Of a stretch of DNA of 64,000 bases, positions 24,601 through 36,396 are shown piece after piece. This DNA comes from Cardiocondyla obscurior. Its lineage: Eukaryota > Arthropoda > Insecta > Hymenoptera > Formicidae. How positions within the stretch are numbered: the stretch's first letter is position 1; each line of letters opens with the position of its first letter. The notes under the pieces are model-generated. The model was not told the DNA's origin. It did not search any database and worked only from the letters and a program-made list of their open reading frames with translations. The stretch is taken from positions 4,900,501-4,964,500 of the forward strand of contig NC_091881.1 in assembly GCF_019399895.1 (NCBI RefSeq). Direction: 5' to 3'. The position numbers and the translations under genes are program-made.

Positions 24601-24646
24601 TATACCTGTTCATCTCATCTTCCATTTGTCGTAGTTTGTCGTCCAT
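17621..24646 (-). CDS. RBM42: RNA-binding protein 42, with a very long terminal intron
   Basis: Minus-strand exons 24646-24606, 24414-24173, 23852-23478, 23404-23210 and 17745-17621 join in phase to 325 residues. The N-terminus (MDDKLRQMEDEMNRFEAEI) is followed by VIRP-like IVRPVIGANTY, an Ala-rich then 14-Pro tract, a Lys-rich linker (GKKKPKVKG), the junction DWDEDDFRIFCGDLGNDV, and one RRM with RNP2 RIFCGDL and RNP1 KGFGFVSF. The last exon supplies the last RRM strand and family tail: GRYVGSRPIKLRKSSWK. It is found only by jumping a 5,464-base intron (17746-23209); reading straight on from the RRM exon gives a false short C-terminus. Human RBM42 binds hnRNP K and mRNAs and works in stress response and splicing. 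The start ATG is inferred: the upstream frame lacks an in-frame ATG, but a further 5' coding exon cannot be excluded. The donor of the third exon is the weak GTTGGT. Confidence 0.93.
18576..18621. repeat. (TA)n dinucleotide microsatellite
   Basis: About 23 uninterrupted TA units inside the terminal intron of RBM42. Open frames drawn across it on either strand (runs of Tyr-Ile) are artefacts. Confidence 0.95.
19057..19119 (+). repeat. Single arm of a palindromic MITE-like element (copy 1)
   Basis: Begins at TTAA and reads gcccgatttcacgaacgcga, then gttaaactaatcggtcggtt and a segment ending gggttgcaac. The same sequence, slightly diverged, is the left arm of the palindromic element at 36778-36894. 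Here the matching right arm is absent, so this is a truncated copy. It sits in the RBM42 terminal intron. Confidence 0.75.
20600..20911 (+). promoter_or_regulatory. Possible promoter and non-coding first exon of the nested peptide gene
   Basis: A GC- and CpG-richer island in otherwise AT-rich intron, ending with five CGAA units (about 20870-20890) and gcggcgtgttctgaag immediately before a consensus donor GTATGT at 20912. This resembles an insect 5' UTR exon spliced to the coding exon at about 22005. There is no direct evidence of transcription, and the direction is inferred from the donor only. Confidence 0.3.
22005..22829 (+). CDS. Candidate neuropeptide / peptide hormone precursor, nested in RBM42 intron
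   Basis: Exons 22005-22225, 22344-22591 and 22660-22829 join in phase to 212 residues. Residues 1-24 are a clear signal peptide (KLLLILTLNTLWAM core, then TGCAAP). The body is polar with a CSSDGQC pair. Two segments look like processed peptides. After a KK site: DVFISRSWGAGGMPFSVLYM. At the very C-terminus, after PRK: QYWTIPQLFISYGWGPFGK followed directly by the stop codon; trimming the Lys would expose Gly for amidation and the N-terminal Gln could cyclise. Both contain FIS..(W)G...PF, so they may be diverged copies. No transmembrane or enzyme domain. I do not recognise the family with certainty; hanSolin-like and other recently named arthropod precursors are possibilities that I cannot check. 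AATAAA at 23066. Confidence 0.8.
22830..23209. other. 3' UTR of the peptide gene and start of RBM42 terminal intron
   Basis: Opens with a (GA)n-like run (22905-22932), then AT-rich sequence with AATAAA at 23066-23071 for the plus-strand peptide gene. The RBM42 RRM exon ends at 23210 with donor GTGAGT, so the peptide gene's poly(A) site is only about 140 bases from the antisense exon. Confidence 0.6.
23904..24141. mobile_element. MITE-like element with long terminal inverted repeats (copy 1)
   Basis: 238-base non-coding element in intron 2 of RBM42. The left end (from atgtac at 23904, then cagatatgccgtttgctgcg at 23919) is the reverse complement, with a few mismatches, of the right end (cgcagaaaacgccacatctg ending 24126, gtacat ending 24141). 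The inner 36 positions match at 29, and the outer ~15 more weakly. A second copy lies at 46765-46956. GC-rich and CpG-rich compared with its flanks. No transposase, so non-autonomous. Superfamily not assignable; no clear target duplication. Confidence 0.8.
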
Positions 24647-25784
24647 GTCTGTAATCTTTTTTCTACAATCGTGTACAAGTTGATTCACCAAGTCGCGGAT
24701 TTGCGACAAATAAAATAGATTCTTTTTATAGAATAAATCTCGAATAATAAATACTTGGACGGTACTTCCAATGATTCTAACTCCAAATCGTTTCTCTCAG
24801 CTTAACCTCAACCGGTTCAATCTCCTCGATGTCTGCCTTGCTAATGACGCTCTGTGACGTCATGTAACGTTCTTATACGTCGATGCGAAAATGGCTGCAT
24901 TTAGTAACGCTATCGCTTAGTGATCTCTTGCATCTGATTAGTGAATATTTTTAGACCTAAAAGAATGTACTAATCCGATGCAAGAGTTTACTGAATGCTC
25001 ATTTAGCAGTTGCGCTATTGGTTGCACCCTCTGTTGGCATCTCTGCTTCTCTCTGCACTCTCCACCATTGCACTTTCTGAACTGCCTGTAGCCTGTAGAC
25101 CCTACACTACAGTTTGGGCAACATGTCCGCTGTCCCTCGCGCAATACTTTCGTTTGACTTTTATCAACGTAGAAACCAAACCCACGAGCTACGCTACGAT
25201 CGCGTGTTTCCAATTTATTTGGTGCATTGATATCATTCATTATATCATGCGTGTCGATGATTTAAATCGTGTCTAACGGTAAATATCTCATCTAATCAAA
25301 GCTCGGCTAGCCTAAGATATTCAACATATCCTCTTATTACTTGGGCTTTTTTTTTATATTATCTATTTCTGTTTGCTATTTGTATACTATGTACGTACAA
25401 ACAATTTTGTATCAAACGTTTTATGTCGTTGATACTTTAAGAATTTTTTGAGGTTTATCTTTTTTTTATTTTTTTTATTTTTTTTTTCCGTATAATTCTT
25501 TCCCATAGCTTAAAGTAAACATGCATAAACGATTGTTTCTCTTGTCACTTTACATAGCTGGATATGTACTATGATTGTATAACAATGAATAATCTCGCGT
25601 GCATTGCCGAAATTAGATTCTATATCAAAACTATACTATTTATATAGTTTCAAAGTTATAATATCAAAATTAATGCTTTTACCTTATTTCTTGATATTGT
25701 TTACTGCTTTTTATACCCATCTCAAGAATTTATATAAGAAATATGACGTAGGTAACTAAAATCTTGATTATCAAAACTTTACCA
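24647..25784. other. Divergent intergenic region between RBM42 and the large SR-like gene
   Basis: No conserved coding sequence. 24780-24910 is GC-richer (tgacgctctgtgacgtcatg near 24850, a CRE-like TGACGTCA; aaaatggctgcattt near 24887) and is the likely RBM42 promoter. Frames seen at 24938-25276 on both strands have no similarity that I recognise. 25300-25780 is AT-rich, leading to the ATG of the plus-strand gene. Confidence 0.5.
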
Positions 25785-28700
25785 ATGGCAGAAGAAGAAA
25801 GGATATCAACTCTTTTAGGTAAGAAACAAATTTTTTTTTTATTATAGTGTTATAACATATTATATTATATTTTTTACTAAATGATAATTATTGTATTATT
25901 AGAAAAAGATGATACTGATACATCTCGCTCAAAAGATACTTATGTTCCTGAAGAACAAACTTCAGACATCTCAATCTCCTTAATAGACATACAAATGCCA
26001 GAAACCCCAGACAGTACAAAAGGACAAACTAGTGATGGTGATACATCAAGATTAGAGAGTCCAAAGACAATAAAACCAGTACTTGGAAAAATTCAAGCTA
26101 AAAAACGGTTAATGGCATTTGCTAATCAGTTCAAAGCATTATCCAAATCTCAGATTAAACCAAACTTGTCTCAACATTCCACTTTAAAAATAAAAGACAA
26201 GACTATTCAGGATGATGCAAATATAAATAAATCAAGAAAAAAGACAGGTGATACTATATACATTATAAAATATATGTTAGAATTATTGGATTTACTACAT
26301 ATATAAATGCAAAATGTAAATTGCGACAAATTTTAAATTGGTTGTATTTTCTCTTTAGAGGCTTTAGATTTTTAACATCTTTTTGATCTTTGCTGTGAAA
26401 TATCTTAGCAACAAAGTTGCAATTTGCAATGCCTGGCTATTTCTATAAATGTAAATTATATTTTTATATACATAACTATGCATTTTTTGAAACATTTTTA
26501 TATCATAATTTTGGCAGAAAGAATATTTTTAATAAAGGATTATTTCTTATTGAAATATCTATAGATATAATTAATTTTCTTAGTGTTTCGGTAATAGAAA
26601 TAAGTATTTTATTATTTTTTTATCAAATAATATTTATAATTTTATATACATTTATAAGAATTATTTATTTAAATATGATCAATATTTCTAATATTAATCA
26701 ATTTTCTTCTAACTGATGTGGAAGGGTAAAAACTATAATTTATCGTAACTTATAATTTTTTAGAAGAAAAAATTTTGGCTATTGAAGAAATTCGAAGAGA
26801 GGAATCTAAAAGTAAAATGTTACTTGCAGAAGCTATGGCAGCAGGTATTATTTTTATATAAAAATTGTTATGATTGTATAAATCAAATATTCAATAATAA
26901 AAAAATTTTATAGCAAGTATGGAAGACGAAAATTATACTAGTAGAAACGTACCTGGTTTATTTGAAAGCACTAAACGTACGAAAGAAAAAAATAAACACA
27001 GAGGAATAAACGACAATAGTAAAAATAAATTAATAGATCGAAAATATTCAGAAAGGTAATAGTTTTAATTATAATGTACTCATTTTTTTAAATTATTTTT
27101 ATGTTAATATTTTTTTACTTTTTTTATGATCTAATTGTTAAAGCTAATTCTATTTTTTCAAGGCATCGACATCGTGATAGAATTGATAAAGATAAGAATT
27201 TAAGTCAGGACGTTAAAGATCGTAATGAAAGTATAGAACGTTTTACGCAAAAATCGTCTCAGGATAGAGACAAAAATAGAAAGAAAGATAAAAAAAAGAA
27301 AGACGATAAAGATAAGCGAGATAATAGTAAGATTACCCCAATCCGCTACAAGAAAGAAGAAGGAAAGGATAAAAAAGAAAATGAAAAAGAAAAGGAGAAA
27401 CAAGTAGAGACAAAAGAAAAAACTGGAACAGCAAAAAATAAGAAAGAAAATATAAAGGAGAAACAAACTGATATGTTGGAAGTGGAAGTAGATGGCAAGG
27501 ATAAAAAAGAGAAAGATAAAGACAAATGGAAGGACAAGGTAGCGTTAAAAAGTAGTTCGTGGGCGGAAGTACGAAAATCTGGATTAACTTTTGACGATAT
27601 AATTCATATCAGAAGACGTGATAATTCAGAACGATCAAATGTGAAAGTCAGGTACATGCTTTTATAGTATAAGTTACATATGTATGTATATCGCTACTTA
27701 TATTTCGTTATATTGGTTTTTATACGTTATACTTTTTCAGAACCACACAACAAGATTATACACGTCACCTAGAACAAATGTTAATGTTAAATAATCATCG
27801 CTTAAAACGTCAAGCATTAATTGCTGAAGGACTTGAAGGACCTAAAAAGTATCCACCTGAATCGATTAAGTTAACGAAACGTACAAGGGGACTTCAATTA
27901 TCATATTGTGAAAATCCGCGGATTTCTCTTTTATTAAACATTTCGCAACTTTTACAAACTGTTACTCCTGAACGTCGCGAGAAAATTCGAGAGATATGCG
28001 AGGCATCTTTACCACAGTATATATTGTTATCTCTTTTTTTAGTTGTTTTTCTTTTTTTTTCATTTTTTTTTTAATTTGAATCTTTGTAATTGCAGGATTG
28101 ATACAGAAGATACTATGCAACAAAAGCGAAATTGGTATCATGAAATAAATACAATTAAGTCTCCTAAAGATAGCAAATGGCAGACGACTATACAGCTTCC
28201 TAAATCAAAATGGGACAGTGAAGATGAGGAATTATCGTCTATTAACGTAGCAAAAAAAGAAGTTGAGAAACCTATAAACAAATTGCAGGTTTCCATAAAT
28301 GAACGTAAGTGATTTTTAACAATAAAAATGTTGCATATAATATGGATGTTAAAATATTTGTGATAATGTTTTATTTTTTATTTTGAAAGAAGAGGGATGC
28401 TCGGCAACTTCTGATTTAACAAATAAAGATACAATAAATAACCCTGAAAATATAAAGGAAGATAATAAATCTTGTGAAAAAATCATTGAAAATATAATAA
28501 CGAATGATGAAGCATCAACATCTTCCTCACAATCTGCCGGAAATGAAAAGCTAGCCTCTGAATATGAACAATTTATGAAAATGGTATGCACTACTTCTAC
28601 TGATGTAACTAAAGAATATTCTCCAAAAAAGAATCCTGTTAAATCTACTTCTCCACATAGTTATCATGAGTTCGATATTGAATCTAATTTAGCTGAAGAC

Positions 28701-31700
28701 AGCATAACTTTGGAATTACCATTGACAGAAACATTTGACAGAAGAGATAAGCAAACTTTCGAAGGTTCGATAAAGAGTACAGAATGCGAAGGATCTATTC
28801 TATCGACAGATTGTCAAATACAAATTAATGAAAATATACAAATTGAACATACAAGCGAAAATAATGAATCTGAGGATTCTAAATCAATACCAAGTGATTG
28901 GGAAAATGTTAGAATAAAAGTTGAACGATTGAGTGACGAGAATACGGAATCTAAAGAAATAAAGAAAAAGAAAAAGAAAAGGAAAATAATATCCAGCAGT
29001 GATTCGTCCAGTAGTACCACATCTTCGGATTCAGAAAAAGAAAAGAAGAAAAGAAAACGAAAACGGAAACGAAAATTGAGTATTTCGTCTTCTTCCGATT
29101 CAGACAGCATTGACAGTAGTAGTACCAGTAGTAGTGATACTAGTAGTTCAGAAGAAAGAAGGAAAAGAAAGCGGAAAAAGAAAAAGAAAATTGAAAAGAA
29201 AAGGAAAAAGGCGAAACGTATTGCGCGAATAAGAAAAAAGCGTAGAAGAAAGATGAGTACCGATTCCAACAGTGATTCTGATGAACACGTAAAGAAGAGG
29301 AAGAAAATGAAAAAGAAGCCGAAAGAAGTTAAATCTATTAATAATGGAGATATAAGTAAGATAATATCAAAATCTCCTATAATAACATCGTCTGCAGATG
29401 GAGCAAAGATATTACAATCAGTAACGTCAGTAAAAAAGATTACAGAAGAAGCAGCAGATGAAAATAGAAAAAGGTCCGATCAAATTGCATCAACGAAAAA
29501 AACCATCGTTGATGTGAGTATACACGATCATGATTGCTTAAAACAGAAAAAAGAAAGAAAAGAAACTAAGCCCGACGAAAGTTTTATGGAACAATGGGAA
29601 ATGGATTCTGTATCGCAACAAATTGATGACGACATTTCCAGTCAAGATCACATTAGAGAATCGAAAAAGGCAGATGATTTGGAAAAAAATAAATATCGAA
29701 AGAAAAGAAAACATAGTCGAGATAATCTTGAGCAAGAAGAAGATCAATCATCTAAAACCAATGAGGAAAATATTCATGAAGGAAAAACAAGATCAGATGA
29801 AGAAGTTGAAACGAAAAAGAAAAAAAGGAAAGAAAAAGATATTAAAAACAGCACCGAATTTCTTGCAAATTGGGAAAGAGAGGGCGAACGTATTACTCAA
29901 CAAATAAATGAAGCCAAGCATTTGAAAAAACTAGGAAAGCAGAAAAAAGAAAAATGGGGAGAAACTGATTTTGACACATTAAATGTACCATCTTTAACAC
30001 AGCTCGAAAAAGAGGTATGTCAAAAGCAGCTTTTAGCAGATGAGTGGGAAGTGGATAGTTTAGAAGCAATATCAGATTTGATTATGAATAAACGAAAAAC
30101 CAATCAAAGCTCATTAAAAAAAATAGAAAAAGAAGTTAGATACGATAAAAAAACAGATACTTACATTGCAATAGAAAAAGAAAGTGTAAGGGAAATGAAA
30201 AAAAAGCAGGAACGTTTGTGTGCAATAAGAATATGGGAGGAGGAGCAAGAAGAAGGCGAACGAGAAGAGATGATGCTCTTAGAACAAAAAAGCAAGCAAC
30301 GTAAAACAGATGATTGGGATATAGAGGAAGAATCTTTGTTTCGTAAAAATCCCGAAGAAATGGAAGTTTGTAAAATTAACGATATTGTCGCGATAGAGAA
30401 AGAATGGGGTAAAACGGACGAAGAAAAAGATATCGAAGAAACCGCGAATAAATTACCCATGAAATCAAGTAAGCGGGTTAAAAAAAGTCGTTGGGATATG
30501 GGTTCTCAGTCCGAAGAAAAACCAGAAGTTAAAGATATATGGGAGGAAGAATATGCCGAGTGGTCCAAAATTAACAAATGTGAACAAGAATTAGAAAAAA
30601 CAAGAAAAGACGAAATTTGCAGTACAGATTTCTATCATAAAAAACCACAAAGTAGAGAATCATTAGAGAGATCATGGGCGTCGGAAGAAGCGACAACTGG
30701 GCCTGCACAATTAAAAAAAGATTCATCGGTGGCACATTTAATCTCTACTAAAGCAAATGAAGAACAGCTTGCATCCACTAAAGAGCGTCAAACTAGAGAT
30801 CAATTCAAAGAAATTTTAGAATCGGATATAAAATTTCAAAAGAAGACCTTGGATTTATACAGTCCTAGTTCTCCAGCACTTTCTCAAAAATCGCAAGTAA
30901 GTATTTTTATTTAATTATTTTATTTTATCAGTAAAAAAAAGTTCTTCCAATGATTTTTAATATTTTTATTTAATATATTATTTGTAGTAAAAATACATTC
31001 AAATTTCATGTTTGAACGATCATTTGGTTTTCTTTTATTTTCTAGGATGTAGAAGGATCTAGTGGGAGTAACTCTTACAATTCTCTCCTTTGTGAGAAAA
31101 ATAAAACAGAAACGTCAGATGAGCTATTAATTCCTATAACTGGAATACCTTTGCAATTAACAAAGCTACGTGATACTAAACATGCGGCAAATGAAAAGAT
31201 AGACGATATTTTGAATAAAGTACATTTGGAAGATAAGGATTCTGTTCACAGTTTTGACGTTACAGCTACTGATAATCTATTTGATGACATTTCAATAAAT
31301 GAATCGTGCTCAAAATTACATACGTCAGAAAATATGGATATTTTTGCAGAGTATAAATCGGAGAAATCATGTGGTAAACAGCACGCTGTAAATTCTATTG
31401 AAAGGCCAGTAACACATACGAATGACGATGAAGTGAATGAAGAAAAGAATTCACTTAAACTCATTCCTAAACAATTCTTAATTCGTCGTACTAACGAGCA
31501 AGTAAAATCGAAGCGTGTTTTAGAAACATCATTGCAGAGCCCCGCTCAACATGCGGCAGCCCTACTGACGATACAAAAAAAATTGTTAGAATCACACGCA
31601 TTAAAAAATGATAACGACGAATACACGACCGACGAACAAGCGGACCACTTTACACACAAATATAGCATAGCGAGTAATAGCGGAATCGACAGCACGTTAT

Positions 31701-34700
31701 TAGACACAACTAACTTTTCTGTGGTTTCCAAATCTTCAGTAATAACGATACGACAATCAAAATCTCCGACATCGGAAAAGGCGGTTTCTATTCGGTCCGA
31801 ACAATCTGACAGCTACGACAGAGAGAGCAAAAACAATGACATTAAGAGATATAAGGCTAATCGAAATGTTAGTGACACTGACGCTTCATTAGATGTACAA
31901 TCTCTTATCCGGGAACACAGGAAAAGAAGTCCTGGTAAAAAAGACAATGAAAAATATTCGCATGACAAAGACAGAAAAGAAAAGAAAACTGACGACGCAG
32001 AAAAATTCGATAGAAGGGACATGAAAGGCTCCAAAGATTTTGCAGATCGAAGAAGATCGAGTCCTTCGGGACGAGGAAAAAAGAGAAGAAGCAGAAGCCC
32101 GTACGTATCGTGGGAACAACAAAGGAGTAGAAGTGGCAGCCCCGGTCACAGCTGGAGCAGAAGTCGCAGTAAAAGTCCAAAAAGGAAGGATGAGGCCTCT
32201 ACTAGTACGCGTGACAGAGATAAAAAACGGGAAAGATACGACGATGAGCGATCTGGTAAATCGAGATCAGATGAAAGAAAAGAAAGATACACGCGGTCTC
32301 CACCACCACCACGCTTCGGTTACAATGAAGGTAAAAAATAATAGCAATTAACGATTGTTCATCGCTGTATAACCTATTTTTTTTATAAAAGCATAAAACA
32401 GTTTTATTCTGTATCGTACATATTACATCTATTTACAGATAACTTTAAAAAATATGGCCCTTCTAAGCACAATAGGGACGACTGGAGTAGAAGAAAGCAC
32501 GACAATGTCGACAGAGATCACGAAAAGGATACTAGAATGTATGATCCAATGGAGATTTTGAGAGAAAGAACAGTAGAATCGGAGAAATATAGAGATAATA
32601 GGTATTATAAAATACTTGAATGTTACGTAAACTTTTCATACATTACTTGCACCCATTAATAACTGATTAATTATTGTTTAGATTTCATACGGAAGAATTG
32701 GATCATACGTTTTGGCAATATGAAAATAGCTGTGTTTTAAGAGACGGTAACGAATCGATTGATTCGTACACCGTCGGACAAGATTTACCCCTTGAATATG
32801 ACGATCGAACGTATTATAGAGAAGGAAGTTTGGACAGGGATACGGTACAATCTTCGCCACAATCGCAATCAAAATATAAGAAAAGGTATTCTCATATATT
32901 TCGCATATGTTATGCAGGTTCGAAAAAAATAATATCGAAAAGTCGATTCTTTTTATGAGATCTTTATCGATAATTTTACTGCAATGCATAAATATAATAT
33001 GTATAACTTTGTTAACAAATAATCGAAGCATCTAATATTATCCGATTTAATTCAAACAGGTTTAATACAAGAAGGGAACGACAATGGGAGAAAGACAAAG
33101 ATCATACGGATTTGGATCGTCACGGGCATTTAAGACCGAGATTACGAAATCGAACGCCTCCCCGTCTCAGGTATTCGCCTATGCGCCAAGTTTCAGAACG
33201 ATTTCGACGAAAATCCAGATCACGCTCGAGATCTTGGTCTCCATTACGATCGCGAACACGATCTAGATCAAGATCGGATTCGCGTTCTAGATCAGCTTCT
33301 AGATCAAGATTTAGGATGAGATCGCAATCGAGATCAAGAAGTAGATCTCCATTTGATATGAGATTAAAAGACAAATCTGCTTCTATGTCGAGATTAAGAA
33401 GCCCGGAACAATTTAGAACATCTGCAGTGCGATCTTCTAGGTAAATTTTGATTTAATTTGCATTAATATTGTCAAATTGTTTATCTGTGATAAAATCTCT
33501 GACCAATTTTAAATACAGATCTCCTTCACTCGGAAGGGATAGGCTAAACGAAATTGAAAGAGAAAGAAACGACGATGATGAAAATAAAAAATTCAACGAT
33601 TGTAGTGAAAGAGGTAGACGCATTGAAACTATTGTTCAAACGGGAGTTATACCAGGAACGAACATTTTGGACTCAGAAATGAATATTAATAGCGTGGATA
33701 CAGCTGCTCCAAATTTCCAATATTCAAATGAGATTGAAGGTGGAAATGAGTATTATTATACAGAAAATAATTTAACTTATCCTCCTTGTATGGACGAATC
33801 ATCTACGAGTTCGCCAAAACGTTTATCTCTCGATGATAGGTAAGAATTTGCATTAGATTTTTGCTATCCTGTTTTCTATATATTTTCTATATAATTAAAA
33901 AAAAACGTATTATATTTAATTTCTTAGTTTGTTTAATTTCAATGTGTATTAGTCTGTAAAATTTAATCATTTAGAATAGCCGCAATTAATATCACGTTTA
34001 ATGTGGTTTAAAAATAAAAATATAATTTATTTTCCACAGGTTAGAATTAGAATTAGGTATTAAAAAACAACAAAAGGATTCTGTTATTGCCTCGGAATAT
34101 TCTTCTAATTTCAATTCTAATGTCATCACATATTCATCTCCACCTCCACAACAACCACAACAGATGATGTATAGACAGCAGCCTACAGTTGTACAAGTAT
34201 TTAACATTTCAACTATATTACATGTTTCTTGATTTTTAATAAAACAAAAAAGTTTACGTTAAATATTCTTTCAAGGTTGGAAATGTCTTGCAAGTTGTTC
34301 CTGCTGATTTTAATGGAGTACAATCTGCACGTCGGGAAATGTCCGTTTCAGCCGCGACTCCGCCTGTACGATCCGGATCCAGTCAAGTTGTTCGCGTAGG
34401 TAATGTCTTACAAGTAGTACCTACGTCTGTAGATTGGAGTAATAGCAGCAAGAGCAACAACAGTAACAGCGGCGGCAGTAGCAATCAGTCTTCGTCAACT
34501 ACAGATCAATCAAGTGGAGTTTTATATTCTTCAACAGTCCCGGCACCCTCGCCCTCGACATCTTCGATTTCTATGTCTGTACCCATCCCCGTTCCGGTTC
34601 CATTGCCTGTACCACCAGCCTTACCTGCCGCGGCGAACACCCATGCTCCTGTCGCAAATATACCATCTGCTACTCCATTGCCGTTGTCATTGCCAATACC

Positions 34701-36396
34701 TGTTCCTGTGCCAGTCCCGATACCTGCCGCGACAGTGACATCGTTCTCGAGGAACGAGGTACAAAGTACGTATATAAAATTTTTCGTTTATATATAATTT
34801 TTACTTTTTCGAAAATGTTACAGTCAACAAACAAATATTCAAGAATCTTGCATTACAGAGGTAGTTCAACCCGTATATAATTACGAAGCCATACTCGAAA
34901 CGCGGCGTAAAGAACGAGAAGAGCGCAAACGATTACGTGAATTACGTAGAAAAGAAAAGGAACGCAGAAGAATAGAACGTGTTAATCGACGAGCTCTCCG
35001 ATTATTGGAAAAGAACAATACATCGCGACAAGCGAGTGGAGTTTTGTTAGATCAACGTAAAGGTGCGATCGTGGATCCATCAGTTTTAAAAGCGTTGAAA
35101 GAAGGAGATGAACAAGCTGAATCACCACCAGTAAATCCTGTAAAAGAAGAAGAGGCATTGACGTCGATTAAAGAAGAATATGAGGATGCCGCCGTAGACG
35201 AAGATGATGATGATGATGATGACGAAGGCGAAGCTGAGGCTGAGGCGGACGATGACGACGAAGAGGAAGAGGAAGCGGAAGATGAAGACGAGGATGACGA
35301 TGATGAGAAATTACAAGCGATTAATCAGCGAATTGAAATTGACGAAACGATGACAACGTTCAGTGACACGAATAAAGATCAGGCAAATATTGAAATTAAA
35401 AGAGAATGGCCCGAGTTACCGCCTCCGCCATTGAAAGGCATTTTGGTTGTACCAGGATTTAGGTTTGTTAATATTAATTTAAAGTGTTTTCTAAAAATTT
35501 TTGTGCAAATTGCAAGTCGTAATTTATGTAATTTTAATGAAAATATTTAATAGAAATATATCTTGCTCGCATTATGCACCATTAAAATTTAATTTGTTTT
35601 AGGAGAGATACGATTCCCAATGGTAATTTGAATGATCCAGATGCAGACGACAGTATCAAAGAAGATAGCGACAAAGATGAGGAAATAGATAAAAATAATG
35701 AATACGACGAAGACGTAGGATTGGATACCAAATCTAGTAAATTAAAATTAAATAAGATAAAAAGAAATAAAAAATCAGTTCAATTTGCTGATGGCATAAA
35801 ACCTGGCGAAGGAACCAGTCCTAGTGGTGGCGAAGGCGATATGCCTTCCCCACCTCCTCCTAAGGGAACAGGTTTCCGCGATGGTCTCGGAGATTTAAGA
35901 AAGAACAAAATTTATAGCTCGCGAAAGAGCAGAAAACAAGAAAAAAGAGTGAGATCACCAAAGACAAAGAAAAAAGTCAAGGTATGCGATTATTATTTTT
36001 TTTTTTATTCCGAAAAATTGTTTTCATAAAAGACGGAGATTGAAAAAATATTTTCTAGTTGCAATTTGTAAAATATGTTTCTTTACATTTTCTTAGGTAA
36101 AAATAATTAAGTTGAAAAAACCACGCATCACTCCATTGACAGCGATGATGATGGATGACTCCGATGAAATGGACGATCGTTCACCACCTCCGCCGCCTCC
36201 TGGTTCTCCACCTCCACCTCATCTCTGGCCCAGTTATCTTTCGATCTACAATACAACAGTTCGAGCAATTGAACAATCACAAAGTACGACTACAAGTTTA
36301 GCATCCCTTCAAGCTCCACCACCGCCAACTCCATTGCCTCTTTTAATTCCGCCTCCACCTTTGAATTATACCATTCAACCTTGCAGTAAATCTTAA
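25785..36396 (+). CDS. Very large Lys/Ser/Arg-rich nuclear protein, family not recognised
   Basis: Eighteen exons: 25785-25818, 25903-26247, 26764-26844, 26914-27055, 27163-27651, 27741-28016, 28096-28304, 28390-30896, 31046-32330, 32439-32601, 32682-32885, 33060-33440, 33519-33839, 34040-34196, 34276-34769, 34824-35462, 35603-35981, 36097-36396. All phases join to about 2,800 residues. In order: a charged coiled N-terminus; a Lys/Glu tract (27220-27540); a basic-Ser tract (28950-29310); dispersed DEWEVDS/DDWDIEEE acidic-Trp motifs; an RS domain (about 33200-33345, RSRSRSWSPLRSRTRSRSRS); a twice-used VGNVLQVVP motif (34276 and 34396); VPVP-rich sequence; a coiled coil of RRKEKERRR type (34890-35010); an Asp/Glu run (35195-35310); and a compact C-terminus with FADGIKPGEGTSPSGGE and Pro runs ending at 36396. 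No zinc finger or RRM seen. A nuclear speckle, splicing or transcription role is inferred. The conserved C-terminus should identify it by search. Confidence 0.85.

Noticed and set aside
24938..25276. Overlapping frames with several Cys residues between RBM42 and the SR-like gene
   Set aside because: Cys spacing fits no zinc finger or knottin; no signal peptide or conservation that I can point to.
28814..29269. Long minus-strand Phe/Leu-rich frame opposite the Lys-rich exon
   Set aside because: Shadow of AAG/AAA/GAA-rich coding sequence; no start context or introns.
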